Shown: positions 17,614 through 29,497, numbered from the stretch's first letter. The stretch: 64,000 nt of DNA from Pseudogymnoascus destructans (GCF_001641265.1 NW_020167538.1:682001-746000), one strand, 5' to 3'. Numbers and translations are program-made. Notes: generated from the sequence alone by a model not told the origin.

Positions 17614-20279
17614 ATGGCAAAATCGGGAGGCTCTGGGCCTCGAGGGGACTCGGCCCCAGATCTTGAGATCTTTGGCGACAAGGTCACCCTACACCCGAGT
17701 GGATATATTGCCCCCCCTCAGAAAGCGGCCGACAACGAGCAAGCTCTCATGCAACATGCTGGCAGGTTCAGAACAGCCCCGCTTGAGTAAGTTATTGATA
17801 TATGCACTCACTGTCGCAAGTGTCTGACGCCGAGTCTTAGGTTCCTCCGCGAAATATCCCTCCACATATCTGGGACAGGATGGCGTTCGTACGACAAACC
17901 CATAGGCCAACCGGTCTACTACTCCGGCTTCAGCGAGAATATGAAAGCTGCAGTAGTGTCGACACCAATCCTGCAAAACAAAATCTCCGAGTTGGCTTCG
18001 AAGCGCGTTGCGGCGGAAGAAGAGCAGGGCCTTTTAAACCGAGATGATAGCATGTTCGAGACACATAAAGCAGCACGAAAGATTGCGATAGAGCAGAGCC
18101 TACTGCAGTTGGCAGAACAAATGACAGACGGCATGATCTGCAAGATGGAGAACAAAACATTTATCAGGAGCGCATATTATTTCTGCACGGAGTTGTTGAC
18201 TAGAGCATACCACCAAGGTGCGTTGAGATGGATGGCCCATTTTACAAGCTGAACTGACGATGTGCTTTATAATAATAGGAATCCACGTGTCAAGTGAAGA
18301 AGTTCTGCGGCTGCGGAATGTTGCTAAGGAGGCAGAGAAGAAACGACAGAGTATCATATTCTTACCATGCCATAGATCGCATGTGGACTACGTATCTTTA
18401 CAACTTATTAGCTACCGCCTTGGGATGGCCTTACCGACCGTGGTCGCGGGAGACAATTTGAACTTCCCGGTGGTTGGCTCTTTCTTACAGCACGCGGGTA
18501 TATGCTCCGCCGGTTGATTGAGATAAACAAGACTGACTCCTTTAGGTGCTATGTTTATCCGCCGCAGTTTTGGCGATGACGTCCTGTATACCACTCTCGT
18601 CCAGGCATATATCGATACGCTTCTTCAAGGAGGCTTCAATTTCGAATGTTTTATTGAAGGCGGCCGTTCACGGACAGGAAAACTCCTTCCGCCAAAATTT
18701 GGCATTCTCAGTTTCATCCTGGATAGTATACTGTCAGGGCGCGTTGAAGATACAATTATCTGCCCAGTTAGTACGCAATACGATAAAGTGATCGAAACCG
18801 AAGGTTATGTGGGCGAGTTACTTGGAGTTCCCAAGAAGAAAGAGAACCTGGCAGATTTCCTGTCGGCATCTTCAGTACTATCGTTGAAGCTTGGCAGAGT
18901 CGATGTCAGATTCCACGAGCCATGGAGTCTAAGAGGGTTTATTCAGGAACAAATGTCTCGAAGCACCACAATTCCTCAGCAATTGAACTTAGAGGCTGCC
19001 AACGACCCCACCGTTCGCCAAAGAATCCTGCGGACATTGGGCTATAAAGTATTATCGGACATCAATGCAATTTCTGTGGTGATGCCAACTGCGTTGATTG
19101 GTACCGTTATTCTTACGCTTCGTGGACGCGGTGTAGGAAAGCCAGAGCTGATCCGAAGAATTGAATGGCTGAGCGATCGCGTTCGAGCCAAGGGGGGCCG
19201 AGTTGCTCATTTTGGCGGTGCCACAACCTCTTCCGTCATCGACAGAGGCCTGGACGTGCTAGGAAAAGATTTGGTTGGCGTAGTCGAAGGGCTTCCAACA
19301 CCAACGTATTATGCTGTCGACCGATTCCAGCTGTCCTTCTATCGCAATATGACAATCCATCTTTTCATTACAGAAGCGCTTGTAAGCGCCAGCATGTATA
19401 CAAGAATCAAACGCGGAGGCTTAAGGTCAGACCAGCGAATCTCGTTCACTGAACTTCGGGACCAGGTCCTGTTCCTGTCACAACTTTTCAGGGGCGAGTT
19501 TATTTACCCAACGGATGGGCTTGCCCAAAATCTCGAAAATACTCTCCATGGCCTCGAGGAAGACAAGGTCATCGAGCAAATACGTGACTCCGATGGAAAC
19601 ATCAAAGAAGTTGGCCTTTCCGAGGAAGAGCGTGCTGCTGGACGCGAGAACTACGATTTCTACTGCTTTATGATATGGCCCTTCATCGAGGCAAGCTGGC
19701 TCGGTGCAGTGTCTCTGATGGGCTTAACGCCATCATTCGAGCGGCCAGACGAAGCTTGGGTAGACGTAACGAGTGCACAAAACAGTGCACAACTGGTAAG
19801 CCTTCTAACTTGAAGAAAAACTGGATAGATAGTAGCTAACAATGTTGCAGCTCGGGAAGACACTATATCACCAAGGCGATCTCTCGTATTTCGAAGCGGT
19901 TAACAAGGAGACTCTTAAAAATGCATACCAGCGCTTTGAAGAAGAGGGAATTATTGTGGTAGCAAAAGACAAGCTGTCGAACTCGCCGCCCCAGATGAAG
20001 CTCGCTCCGGCCTGGACGCCACAACGCGACCCCTTGACGGGCAAGATAGCCCCGCGAGGCAAATTATGGGATTTCACCGAAATGATAGCGCAGTCTAGAC
20101 GCGAGGGCAAGAATAGACGTGATGGCGCGACTGTCAGCACGAGGGTGCTCACGCTTGCAGACACAGTAGGCCAGTCTCTGTTTTCGGCAGCAGCTTCAGC
20201 GGATGCAACAAAGGAAGCAGATGCGTCGGGGAAAAAGAAGAGGAGAGGAAGGGCTATTGTGGTGCCTGCGCATTTGTAA
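17614..20279 (+). CDS. PlsB-type glycerol-3-phosphate / dihydroxyacetone-phosphate acyltransferase
   Basis: Five exons, 17614-17786, 17841-18217, 18279-18497, 18546-19795 and 19851-20279, give 815 residues; introns are 48-61 bp. It transfers an acyl chain to the sn-1 position of G3P or DHAP, the first step of glycerolipid or ether-lipid synthesis. Acyltransferase block: FLPCHRSHVDYVSL (motif I, HX4D), PTVVAGDNLNFP, FIRRSFGDD (motif II), CFIEGGRSRTGKLLPPK (motif III) and TIICPVSTQYDKV (motif IV). This is the PlsB/GNPAT branch; the yeast PlsC-like SCT1/GPT2 enzymes differ. A helical region (ALIGTVILTLRGRG) and a long C-terminal domain follow. The end (IVVPAHL) does not obviously carry a peroxisomal signal, although some fungal GNPATs use variants such as -HL. 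Every splice junction keeps frame and restores conserved text. Confidence 0.88.
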
Positions 20280-20353
20280 TTAATTGTACTGTACGATGAT
20301 ACCTTGTCATTTACCATGTTTTTCGTACATATTTGGCTGTTTAAGAATATATA

Positions 20354-21299
20354 TTATTTATTCCCTTGGTTAAAGTTCATGCTATATCCACCTGACTTCT
20401 CATCCTTGACCATCTGGAAATTATCTGTGGACAAGCCGAACGGCCTCAGAATGCCATTCCCAAGCTGCTTGAGTTGCCCCATCATATCGCCCATTTCCTT
20501 TTCTTGTGCTGCTTTTGTCCGTGGTGGTAGCAGGATCAGCTGCCTTTGTACTACCTTGCGGTCTGCTGGTGATAGGTTCGACATCTTCGAGAGCTCCTTG
20601 TAATCTATCTCGCATTAGCAACCCGACGTCGCACAGATGACGGTATAACATACCTTCTTCAGCCCCTCCAAGTGCCGACCACCCCCCCAACTCACTCCTT
20701 GCTCTTGCCCTCCTCAGTAAGGCCTTCGATCGTATCCGTTCTATATCTGTTTTCCGCCGCGCTGCCTCTGAAGTGTTCGCGGCCTTGGCTGCCCCAACAC
20801 TGACTATCTCCTCATCTGCTTCCTCTTCCTGCTCTTCAACAATCTCCTTCCCATCCTCGCCTTTGGGAGTGCCACCCTTCTTATTCTCCTTTAATTTCGT
20901 GGGATCTAAACGGTCGAGGTCGTCGACAGATTCACTCGCAGCTTTGACCGTCTCCTTCCACTCTTCCAGCTTCAAGTGGCAAGCCGCGACATTGCTGTTC
21001 AGCACTGCGCGCTCATAGTATAGATAATTCGGACATGACGAAATGGCCTCCGCGTAAATTTTTATCGCCGCGCCATACTCTCCAGCCGCGAACCTTTCGT
21101 TTGCCGCAGCCTTGCGCTCGTTCGATTGCCTGAGGAGTTCCTAGGTTGGAGTTAGGAGGTGGATTTAGTTCGGCAAGGATTCCGTACGTACAGCTTCTTC
21201 TTCGGGTTCAAACCGCACAGTTTCTGTTTCTTCGGTCGGCGATGGCACGGCAGGCTTGGGATTTGCTTTCCGCTCGAAGCGTTCTGTTCGGGATGCCAT
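20354..21299 (-). CDS. Tetratricopeptide-repeat protein, TTC1-like
   Basis: Three exons, 21299-21192, 21140-20654 and 20604-20354, give 281 residues; introns are 51 and 49 bp. TPR helices are seen at ELLRQSNERKAAANERFAAG...YGAAIKIYAEAISSCP, YYERAVLNSNVAACHLKLEE and KALLRRARARSELGGWSAL. An acidic insert (EEQEEEADEEIV) interrupts them. The C-terminal signature, PRTKAAQEKEMGDMMGQLKQ then GNGILRPFGLSTDNFQMVKD, is highly characteristic of the TTC1 family, whose animal member bridges chaperones and signalling proteins. The fungal role is not established from sequence. The gene is convergent with the acyltransferase (75 bp between stops) and divergent from the HAD phosphatase. Confidence 0.87.
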
Positions 21300-21534
21300 G
21301 GCGCGGATGTTGGATGTCAAAGGAGAACCGCACCGACCTTCATGAGACCTGGGCGGAACGATTCCCGCGCTGATGTGTCGCGCTGATGTGGGGAAACTCG
21401 ACGGGAAGGACCGTACCCCTCTATCATTTTTCGCCCTGTAACCTGAACAGCTACACCTCTGCCACTGTGACTCTTTACTATCAACTACTCCCGTAATATT
21501 ACCCCAAGACTATTGCGCGGTGCAGACCCTCAAA

Positions 21535-22428
21535 ATGGCTCAAGATACTAAAGAGTTAGTACCGAATCGCGATGTTTATACCGCCCACTGCGGAATCTAA
21601 CTTCAGCCCAGGTTCCCTCCCATCAGAGCATGTCTCTTTGACATGGATGGCCTCCTCCTCGATACCGAGGATAAATACTCCGAGAGCGTTAACACGATGC
21701 TCGAGCGCTACGGCCGCTCTCCAATGCCTTGGTCCGTCAAGGCACAGCTCCAAGGCCGCCCCGGCCCCGCCGCTGCGGCCATTTTCCACGAGTGGGCGCA
21801 ACTACCAATCCCGCAAGAGCAGTTTACTCTTGAGCAAGCCGAGATCCAGCGCAGGATTTTCCCATCAGCGGCGCCGTTACCCGGTGTTGTCGAGCTTCTG
21901 AAGAACCTGAATTCCGCGAAGCCGAAGGGCGCGAAGGAGGGGGAGAAGCTCCACCTGGCTCTGGCTACGAGTTCGCATACTGGGAACTTCAAGCTGAAGA
22001 CCGATCACCTAGGACACTTGTTCTCGGTGTTCGAGGATGCGAGGCGTGTGCTGGGAGATGACCCGAGGATCGCAAAGGGAAGGGGTAAGCCAGCACCAGA
22101 TATCTACTTGCTCGCTTTGGATATGGTGAACGCGACTCTAGCAGAAGGGGAGGCGCCAATCAAACCAGAAGAGTGCCTCGTATTTGAGGACTCTGTGCCA
22201 GGTGTTGAGGCTGGAAGGAGAGCAGGCATGAGAGCTATCTGGTGCCCTCACTCAGGTCTCAAGAACGAGTTTATTGGCAGAGAAGACCTCGTCTTGGCAG
22301 GCAGAATTCCTGATGCCCAGGGTGTCATTGGAGAGGGCGCGGGAGAGGTTGGTGATGACTATGCCCAGTATCTTCTCACGCTGGAGAACTTCCCCTATGG
22401 GAAGTACGGGATTGTGGTTGAGAACTAG
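21535..22428 (+). CDS. HAD-superfamily phosphatase (pseudouridine-5'-phosphatase-like)
   Basis: Two exons, 21535-21554 and 21612-22428, give 278 residues. The very short first exon (MAQDTKE) joins through a 57-bp intron (GTTAGT...CCCAG), giving EFPPIRACLFDMDGLLLDTE. The second possible AG (21607-21611) is required by frame. DMDGLLLDTE is HAD motif I with its two aspartates; LATSSHTGNFKLKT is motif II (Ser/Thr); GKPAPDIYLLAL has the motif III Lys; CLVFEDSVPGVEAGRRAGM is motif IV. A helical cap (about 20-90) places it with the HDHD1/beta-phosphoglucomutase group of small-metabolite phosphatases. The substrate (pseudouridine monophosphate, 2-deoxyglucose-6-P or glycerol-3-P) is undetermined. Confidence 0.87.
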
Positions 22429-22904
22429 ATGCATGCGATAAACATTGGGTTATTACATTTAGATACCAAGGGGTGTCTCCCACCCATACATAGAAGGATG
22501 AGTTGGCTGTAGCCAGCTCGGTCTTGTAAATGATTCGGGCTATTTAAAAGAACTAACTCGCAGATATAAATGTTTCTCAATTTTAGAGATCTGGCTTTCC
22601 CGGACCATACGAAGAGTGACCGGATCCTTCGTTTCAACCCCCTCCTCCAGTAGCTGATAAGGCGATAATAACACGCATGCACTTTCGACGATCTGATCGG
22701 ATTCGGATTCTCAGTTGTCATCCACACCAGTTACTAGCGCCGACAGCCTCCCGCCACATCTCAGCCTTGCAGCACCTTCGTCCAAATTAATTTGGATCCA
22801 AGCTGCCAACTACGCTCTCTACCGATTCTCTTGACAATACACTCCCCAACACTCCCACTCTATCACCAACCTACCCTCGACCGGCGCTCCCACTCGCCAC
22901 CGCC
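22429..22904. promoter_or_regulatory. Intergenic region HAD phosphatase / XAP5
   Basis: About 475 bp upstream of the XAP5 gene. The last 100 bp are CT-rich and CCCAAC-rich as in fungal leaders. No other feature is seen. Confidence 0.35.
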
Positions 22905-24182
22905 ATGTCTACCCCCTCCTCCGGCTCCTCCACCCCCAACCCGCGCTTCAAGCCGCAAGCCAGAACAGCCGAGGACATCCTCTCCAACCAGACCGTCGGC
23001 CTCGTCAACCTCTCCGACTTCCGCAAGCGCCGCGCCGAGGCTATCGAGCAGAAAGAGCGCGATGCCCAGGAGTCGCTACTAGGTAGTAGCCGCGCTGGCT
23101 CTGGTGCCGCCACGCCCGTTGCAGGCTCGGGGTGAGTCGCATCCAATCCTCCCCCTCCACCATCGCGCAATTGATGCAGCAAGAGCCAAAGCTGATTCCT
23201 CAGTACAGTGGCTCTACCTCCTCTGAGTCTCCTAAGAAGAAATCGAAGCGCAAAGCTGGCACCCCAAAGTTGAGCTTTGGCGTCGACGACGAAGAAGAAG
23301 AAGGCGATTTCACAACCTCAAATAAGCCAACCCCCAGCGCAGAGTCGCGCTCACAAAGCGGGTCACCCGCACCCTCAGCACCAAAACGCAAATTCGCACC
23401 CAATGCCTCAATCGGCGCCTTACCCAAAGCGCTAACGAAGCGCTCGCTCCTCCAAGAGTCGCAAGCGCGCGAGGCGCTAAGAAGAGAGTTTCTGGGGCTA
23501 CAAGAACGTGTCAAGGCCGCGCCGATCGCGATACCCTTCGTCTTCTACGATGGGGGTAATGTCCCCGGCGGAGTGTGCAGGGTGGCGAAGGGCGATTTCG
23601 TGTGGAAATTCCTTGATGGGAGTCGCAAGGTTGGGGCGGAGGTAGGGGCCGGGGTGGGCGGGGAGGCGGGGAAGGGGGATGCGAAGGCGAGGAGGGAGTG
23701 GGCGAAGGTGGGGGTGGATGATTTGATGATGGTTAGGGGGGAGATTATTATTCCGCCGGTGAGTTTTAATTGGAAAGGGGGGCAAGATTGCAGCAGGAAC
23801 TGACATGAGATAGCATTACGATTTCTACTACTTCATCATCAACAAAACCCTCGGTCCCAACAAACGCCTCCTCTTCGACTACGGCGCCGAAGCACCTCCC
23901 GACACCACACCCGACCCGATAAGTAGTGACGAGATCCCAGAGAACTACAACCCCCTCTCGCGGCCGTCGAACAACAAATCTGTCGCCACTGCTGCGATCC
24001 CCATCGCGGACCTCGACGGCGCGAATGACGACCCGACTTTCACCAAGGTGGTGGATCGCCGATGGTATGAGCGGAATAAACATATTTATCCCGCGAGCGT
24101 GTGGCAGGAGTTTGATCCGCAGAAGGATTATCAGACGGAGGTTAAGAGGGATGTGGGGGGGAATGCGTTTTTCTTCTCGTAG
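22905..24182 (+). CDS. XAP5/FAM50 family nuclear protein
   Basis: Three exons, 22905-23131, 23209-23758 and 23814-24182, give 381 residues. Introns are 77 bp (GTGAGT...TACAG) and 55 bp (GTGAGT...ATAG). The N-terminus carries VGLVNLSDFRKRRAEAIEQK, the family's start. A Ser-rich basic linker with KKKSKRKAG and DDEEEEGDF follows, then the XAP5 domain: PIAIPFVFYDGGNVPGGVCR, KGDFVWKFLDGSRKVGAEV, WAKVGVDDLMMVRGEIIIPP, HYDFYYFIINKTLGPNK and WYERNKHIYPASVWQEFDP, ending NAFFFS. XAP5/FAM50 proteins are nuclear and are linked to the spliceosome C complex. The first intron's acceptor was chosen by frame; an earlier CAG would break it. Confidence 0.9.
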
Positions 24183-24805
24183 GTTGTGGGGGGGATGATT
24201 GAATTGAGTATAGTTGGGGGTAGGGGAAAGAAGAGCATTGTATAGGCTGGCGTTCTCGTTTCGAGATGGATACCCGAATAGAGATTGAATACGAGATGTT
24301 CACGAAGCATAATGTACGGAGAGTAGTATGGGAGTTGGATGGGTTGTGATAGTTTTAATTTGTTTATGAGTAACTCTTCTATACTTCAACTGGTAATAGT
24401 AACCCTTCTCTGACTAAACAGTAATCCTTCCCTAGCCCTTCCACTGCCGACATGAACCCTTCTCCGACACATCTACTTCCCACAGTAGCCCTTCTCTGAC
24501 GTTCAGCTGTCAATTTCTTTGACCCTTGTAGGCGTCTTTTTCACACCCAGTTTCACTTTTGCCTTGCTAGAGTCCCACGAGCCTTCGACCTGTGAGAGTG
24601 TCCTTGGCTTGTGATAGTGTCGTAGGTTTGCGAGGGTGTCTTGGATTTGTGAGAGTGTCTTCGACTTGTGAGAGTGTTCCCATCATCTTGTGAGAGTCTT
24701 CATCACCGTGTGAGAGCTTCTCGTAGTCTGGAAGAGATCAACATATTGACTCTCCATGAGCAGCACACCTTCATGCACCACATATGCTCCATTCCCATCG
24801 TCCTC
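24183..24805. other. Non-coding interval with two degenerate tandem-repeat arrays
   Basis: Downstream of XAP5. No gene is seen; it is largely filled by the repeat arrays listed separately. Confidence 0.4.
24370..24715. repeat. Two adjacent degenerate minisatellite arrays
   Basis: Array A (about 24370-24505) repeats variants of AGTAACCCTTCTCTGAC about five times with unequal spacing. Array B (about 24588-24712) repeats variants of TTGTGAGAGTGTCTT about seven times (TTGCGAGGGTGTCTT, TTGTGATAGTGTCGT, CTTGTGAGAGTGTTC and others). Both are too diverged to keep a frame. Confidence 0.75.
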
Positions 24806-25462
24806 TCAGCAGTAATAATAATACCCCATCCCCATAAACACAAAAATCCACCCCGGCCAAAAAATAAACAACACCAACGGTGACGGATGCAGCAACCAAA
24901 CCATAAACTCAAAAAACATCCTCGCCCTCGCCCTCTCCGTCTTCTTCCACGCCATCTTCAGCGCCGTACTCGCAGCCACCCACCCATGCCCCGACACCGC
25001 ACTCCCACTCCGCAAGCTAAACACCGTCGCCACGCCCAGCGCCTGCAGCGTCTTGATCCCCACCACCCTCGAGGCGAAGAAGAGGTTGATAGCCACGAAG
25101 ACGAGGGTATGCCAGGCGTTGATGAGGAAGATCCGCGAGGCGTGGTAGGCATTCACGGCGAGGACCTTTGTGGCATACAGGCCGTGGGCGAGGAGGAAGG
25201 AGAGGGCGATGGTGAAGAGGAGTTGGGTGGTGTAGGCGAGGTCGAAGGAGAATCGGAGGGCGGGGGTGATGATGGAGAGGAAGGAGGTTCGACAGTCTGC
25301 TGGGGAGGCGGTGGTGTTGTGGGAGGGCTGGAGGACGGACATTGGGCTTGCGGTGTTGCTGAGCGGGGAGGAGGTGGAGGTGCTGGCGGGGGGGTATTTG
25401 CTTCTTTGGTGGAGGGAGGTGGAGGGTTTGTTTTCGGTGGTGAGGGGTGTGAATGACTGCAT
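24806..25462 (-). CDS. Small multi-pass membrane protein, unknown
   Basis: Single exon, 218 codons from the ATG at 25462 (MQSFTPLTTENKPS). A longer form from 25582 adds a low-complexity leader and is less likely. The N-terminal 70 residues are Ser/Thr/Pro-rich. Then come about four hydrophobic stretches: TTQLLFTIALSFLLAHGLY, IFLINAWHTLVFVAINLFF, GIKTLQALGVATVFSL (weaker) and FEFMVWLLHPSPLVLFIFW running into WIFVFMGMGYYYYC at the C-terminus. A basic segment (KMAWKKTERARARM) lies between the third and fourth. I do not recognise the family. Reasons to believe it: hydropathy with clear transmembrane segments and a single long frame. Reasons for doubt: composition is CT-skewed, and codon-shadow frames on the other strand are also open. 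Confidence 0.5.
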   Translation of the reverse strand: MQSFTPLTTENKPSTSLHQRSKYPPASTSTSSPLSNTASPMSVLQPSHNTTASPADCRTSFLSIITPALRFSFDLAYTTQLLFTIALSFLLAHGLYATKVLAVNAYHASRIFLINAWHTLVFVAINLFFASRVVGIKTLQALGVATVFSLRSGSAVSGHGWVAASTALKMAWKKTERARARMFFEFMVWLLHPSPLVLFIFWPGWIFVFMGMGYYYYC

Positions 25463-26760
25463 TGTTGCTGTTTTGGGTGGTCTGTGTTTCAAGAAGCTGG
25501 GAGTTTTGAGGAGGAAGGTTCTTGGGATGAGCGATATATGAGACGTTTGGTGTTGTTTCTGGTGTTGTCTTGAGCCCCCCACGCCTCAGGCAAGCCGTTG
25601 TATAGGCAGGTGCAGGTTGGGCAGCAGATCGAATATGGTTGGAATATGTAGGCCGGATATGCTGAGACGGCGATATACATAATGGTTGGGGAGCTGACTT
25701 ATAGGCAGTCGGCAGTTCAATAGTAAAGCAGCTCGAAGTCGAATTAACTTGGTGTAGAAAATAGACCGAATATAAATAAACGGCGTTCTTAGTAGCTAGA
25801 CTTAGAGTTCCTTAGCCCAAAGGCAAATGGACCCCCCGTCCTCCCCCCGTCCTCCCCCCGTCCTCCCCCCACTTTAGCCAACATGACGTCTGTCCAACGC
25901 CGGCGCATCACATGTGCGGGCGTTGGACAGACATTCAGTTCACAGTACACCACAGTACAGTAAGATATAAACAGTAGACTCTGTACAAGTTGTGTACGGC
26001 GTAAGTGCGAATGTATGCGAAGAACGGCGAAGAAGCCATAAACACCCCACTTACCCGAAGCGGCAAGGTCAGACAAGGAAGGGAACGGGTGGGACGCGCA
26101 AAGGGCGGCCTGTCCCAGGCGGCCGTGCCTTAGCGACGGCCTGGGAGTGGCTCGAGCGGCCAGATCGGCGTGGGATGATGTGGGATGACATGCAACCACC
26201 AGAGACGGGCGAGGCTGGCTATTCTCACGCCTTTGAGGACTGGACAGTATCAGATGATATGTGTCGTACACTACAAGGCGTCCGTTCCCGTATATGGCCG
26301 TACATGGCCGTACGTGCAGTTCAATCATGCACCCCATGTGGATTTAGATGGTTGGGGGTGGGTGCATGCTGTCAGTGTTACGATGCTTATTGGTAAGCGG
26401 CAGAGACGGCGTCGGCGAGGATGGACTGATCTACGTGATATGGTCTACTTCGGTGGCACTTCGTGAATGCATGTATTCGACTTTCCATTGGTCATCCCGG
26501 CTTGGTCGGGGCGAAAGGAGGCACTGTACGAGGACAGCTCCGAGCAGAACAAAGACTAGATCTTCGAGTCCGAGTATGTACAGAGACGGAGAGTAGCCGC
26601 TCATTCACATATCTAGACACAGCCTTGGCCCTCATCGAGCTGGAACTGATGGCACCCACCACTAAAATCAACAGTTGCATCCCTAAGATATATCCGCCTT
26701 TTCACCACCAAACGCCAGGCTACAAATACACCCAGAATGTCATCACAGCACTCGCTGGCT
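25463..26760. other. Intergenic region with short repeats and one hairpin
   Basis: About 1.3 kb without a supported gene. It contains three tandem copies of a C-rich 12-mer (CCCCCGTCCTCC type, about 25836-25870) and a near-perfect hairpin at 25888-25932. The minus strand is open from 26337 to 25789, but the composition and Arg/Ser-rich translation do not look like a protein. Confidence 0.4.
25888..25932. repeat. Hairpin with 14-bp perfect stem
   Basis: GTCTGTCCAACGCC (25888-25901) pairs with GGCGTTGGACAGAC (25919-25932); the 17-base loop is itself partly self-complementary around ACATGT. It lies next to the C-rich 12-mer array and has no T-tract that would suggest a terminator. Confidence 0.75.
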
Positions 26761-27811
26761 TTACCAATTCCGGTGTCCCCTTCCCCTACCCCTAAAATTT
26801 CCTCTGTTCGCCGCGCCCCCAGCATTTCCTATCCCCTGATCGAAGCCACCATAACCCCCCATCTGCTGCTGCTGGTTACCCTGCCCAAATGCTTGTCCAC
26901 CAAACCCAGCATTCTGGCCAGCCGCTTGTCCCGCCGCGGCTCCTCCTTGTCCGGCCATACCTGCAAACATTGCTGATGGATCCATTTGACTCGGATCCAT
27001 TCCCGACGACATCATCTGCTGCATCATCGCCTCCATTCCCGGTGGCATCCCCTCCATTCCTGGCATAGCGCCCATACCCATACCTGCGCCCGTGCCGCCA
27101 GACATCCCCGGCATCGAGCCCATGCTCATCATCATATTCATGTCCTCCATCATCTTCTTCTGGTTGTCCGCCAGCTTGCTCTGGTCGTACTCCGAGCGCA
27201 GGCTCTCCTGCTTCGCCGCATACAGCGCCCACGTAAACTCGTCGAACCCGTAGTTGAAGTAGTCACTAATGTCTGTTCCGGGGCGTCGCCACGGCTTGTC
27301 GTTATCAGGTAGGTCCTCGTCAATGTTCACCTGTGTGATAGGCTTGCACGCTGGGTCGTACATGGGCTTCGCGTCAATGTCGATCTTGGAGGTGGCGACG
27401 GGAAGGTTGGCGCCGGAGGCTGGGAGGATGGGCTTTCCGCTTTCCGACTTTTTGGGGGCGCTGGCTTTTTGGGTTACGTCGTTTGAGGTGGTGCGCTGGG
27501 CGATGTTGCGGATGTCGTTGTACCGTGCGTTTCTGGGGGATTGTCAATATGAGGCTAAACCACCATGTCAATGCTACTTACGACGGCGGAGCAGCTTTCG
27601 TTCCATCTTTTCGCTCAGTGATAATATCAATGTCCGAGTCGTCATCTTCCTCTACCTCCTCGCCTTCTTCTTCGCCGTCTTCTGGTCCGTCCTCTGATTG
27701 TTCAGACTTTACTTCCTGCGCGGGGGGCTGTCGCGGCTCCTCCTTTGGTTCATTGGTGGCGGGCACGCTCTCCTCGGGCGCGTAAAAATCGTCGTCGTCG
27801 TCGATATCCAT
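26761..27811 (-). CDS. FIP1: Pre-mRNA polyadenylation factor Fip1
   Basis: Two exons, 27811-27582 and 27532-26761, give 333 residues with a 49-bp intron (GTAAGT...CCCCCAG). Fip1 tethers poly(A) polymerase to the cleavage and polyadenylation factor. The acidic N-terminus is MDIDDDDDFYAPEE...EEGEEVEEDDDSDIDIIT. The Fip1 motif is present as KPWRRPGTDISDYFNYGFDE followed by FTWALYAAKQESL (about residues 165-200). A Met/Gly-rich region (MMEDMNMMMSMGSMPGMSGG) and a Gln/Gly-rich RGG-like tail (RGNFRGRGRGHRNW) follow, typical of filamentous fungi. It shares a 196-bp divergent promoter with NUP49. Confidence 0.94.
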
Positions 27812-28007
27812 CTTGACTATAAATGTGTATGGGAGCTTCGAAGGCTGCAAGTGACGTCGTGCTCATGTAGTTGAACGAGGCTAGACGAGCAAGGGTAGGT
27901 AAGGTACAAGCTCATTCGCTTAGCCTCATTTTTGGGTTGCGGCGCGTCTCACGAACTAAGCTGCAATCTGAGGCTACCACAAGCGCGAGCCTAACTGTTG
28001 ATAAAAT

Positions 28008-29497
28008 ATGGCACTTGCACGCTCAGCAAGCGGTCCTGGAGCCTTAAGTATCAACATCGGCTCTGCGAATTCGTTGTGAGCTACCCCCTTGCTCCCAATC
28101 CCTCTGCGTGGCCATTGACCGTTGAGTTACTAACGTCCTTTGTGCAAAATAGTGGATCAACGAATACGTCAAGTCAGGCTCCTGCAGCTGGCGGATTGTT
28201 CGGCAAAGCAACAATGTTGCAACCAACCGGCGGCTTGTTTGGACAGGCGCAAACGACGCAACCTCAGACGTCGGGTCTCTTTGGGGCGTCAACAACTGCG
28301 ACGCAACCAGCGCAAACTGGAGGACTCTTCGGCGCTGCACCTGCTTCACAACCACAATCTGGCGGACTATTTGGCGGTGCTCCAGCCTCAACACAACCGC
28401 AGAGCTCAGGATTGTTTGGTGGCGCGGCCCAGACACCTGCTTCTACGGGAGGGATGTTTGGATCAGCACAGGCTCAGCAGCCCCAGCAAACTGGCGGTGG
28501 GCTCTTTGGCGGTGCAAACACCCAGACCCAGGCAAAGCCTTCTTTCTTGTATGTACTATACTTCTCCAGACCAAATAGCATACAGTAAACTAATCTACCC
28601 AGTGGAGGCGCATCGACACAGCTGCCTCAGCAACAACAGCAACAGCCACAGAGCTCGTTATTCTCGTCCTCTGCTAGGCCACAACAATCAACTGGCGCCT
28701 TTGGCAGCAGCTTCGCCGGCGGCTTGACGATGGGCCAGTCGCAAGGCCAACCTACACAAGCAACCGTTCCCGGCGTTCGCATAGACCTAACGAATTTGCG
28801 CAACACCACCCGTTTCAACGACCTCAATGAGGAGCTTCAGAAGAAGATCGAAGAATTTGACGCAGGGGTTCTCAGCCTCATGGCCAAGGGCGACCAGTGC
28901 ACCGCCATTCTCCCAGCGCATGGCGAGCAGCTCGAGCTTGTCCCAGATAACGTTGACTTCCTGCAGCGAAAGGTGATTGGCGTGCAAGCCAACCTTGACG
29001 GAGACGTGCAAGCCGTCTCGCAGACAAGCAAACAGGTCTACGTGGATGGTGAAAATGCCAAGCTCAGTTTCACCGTCGTAGATAACCTGAAGCTGCCACA
29101 GCAGTTCCACACCGACATCTGGAACCCGTCGAAGCCGTCACCATCGGCTTCGAAGCCGGGAGAGGCAGCGGGGGATCTCGTTACGTTTTTCTCGCAGACG
29201 TCCGATGAGATGGGCCAGACGATATCGACGTACAAGGATAACATTAGCGAGATCGAGCTCCATCTACGTGGCGTGGAGAGGTCGCTCATGCAAGCGGGTA
29301 GTAATATTGGACGCAGTGGCCAGGATAAGAACGAGGTGGAGAATCTCGTAGGCGTGCTTAGGGACTTTGAGATGGGTATCTTGGAGGTTGCTGGGAAGGT
29401 TGGGGGCGTACGAGAGGGCGTGCAGAGCCTGCAATTGGGACATTTTGTTGACCTTGTATCTGTGAATGGGAATGGAAAGCGCAGGGGCGTGTATTAG
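28008..29497 (+). CDS. NUP49: GLFG nucleoporin Nup49 (NUP58/p58-p45 family)
   Basis: Three exons, 28008-28075, 28153-28548 and 28603-29497, give 452 residues. Introns are 77 bp (TTACTAAC branch) and 54 bp. Residues about 24-200 are an FG domain with repeated GLFG units (GGLFGKAT, TGGLFGQAQ, SGLFGAST, GGLFGGAP, GGMFGSAQ). The C-terminal half is the conserved coiled-coil domain: RIDLTNLRNTTRFNDLNEEL, KKIEEFDAGVLSLMAKGDQC, LVPDNVDFLQRKVIG, QFHTDIWNPS and YKDNISEIELHLRGVERSL. In yeast Nup49 works in the central-channel Nsp1-Nup57-Nup49 complex. Splice phases (2/1 twice) regenerate a Phe codon at both junctions, keeping FG dipeptides (SFG; FFGG). Confidence 0.93.

Noticed and set aside
25789..26337. 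182-codon minus-strand frame
   Set aside because: Runs through a C-rich tandem repeat and a hairpin and has a composition unlike the neighbouring genes; no motif.
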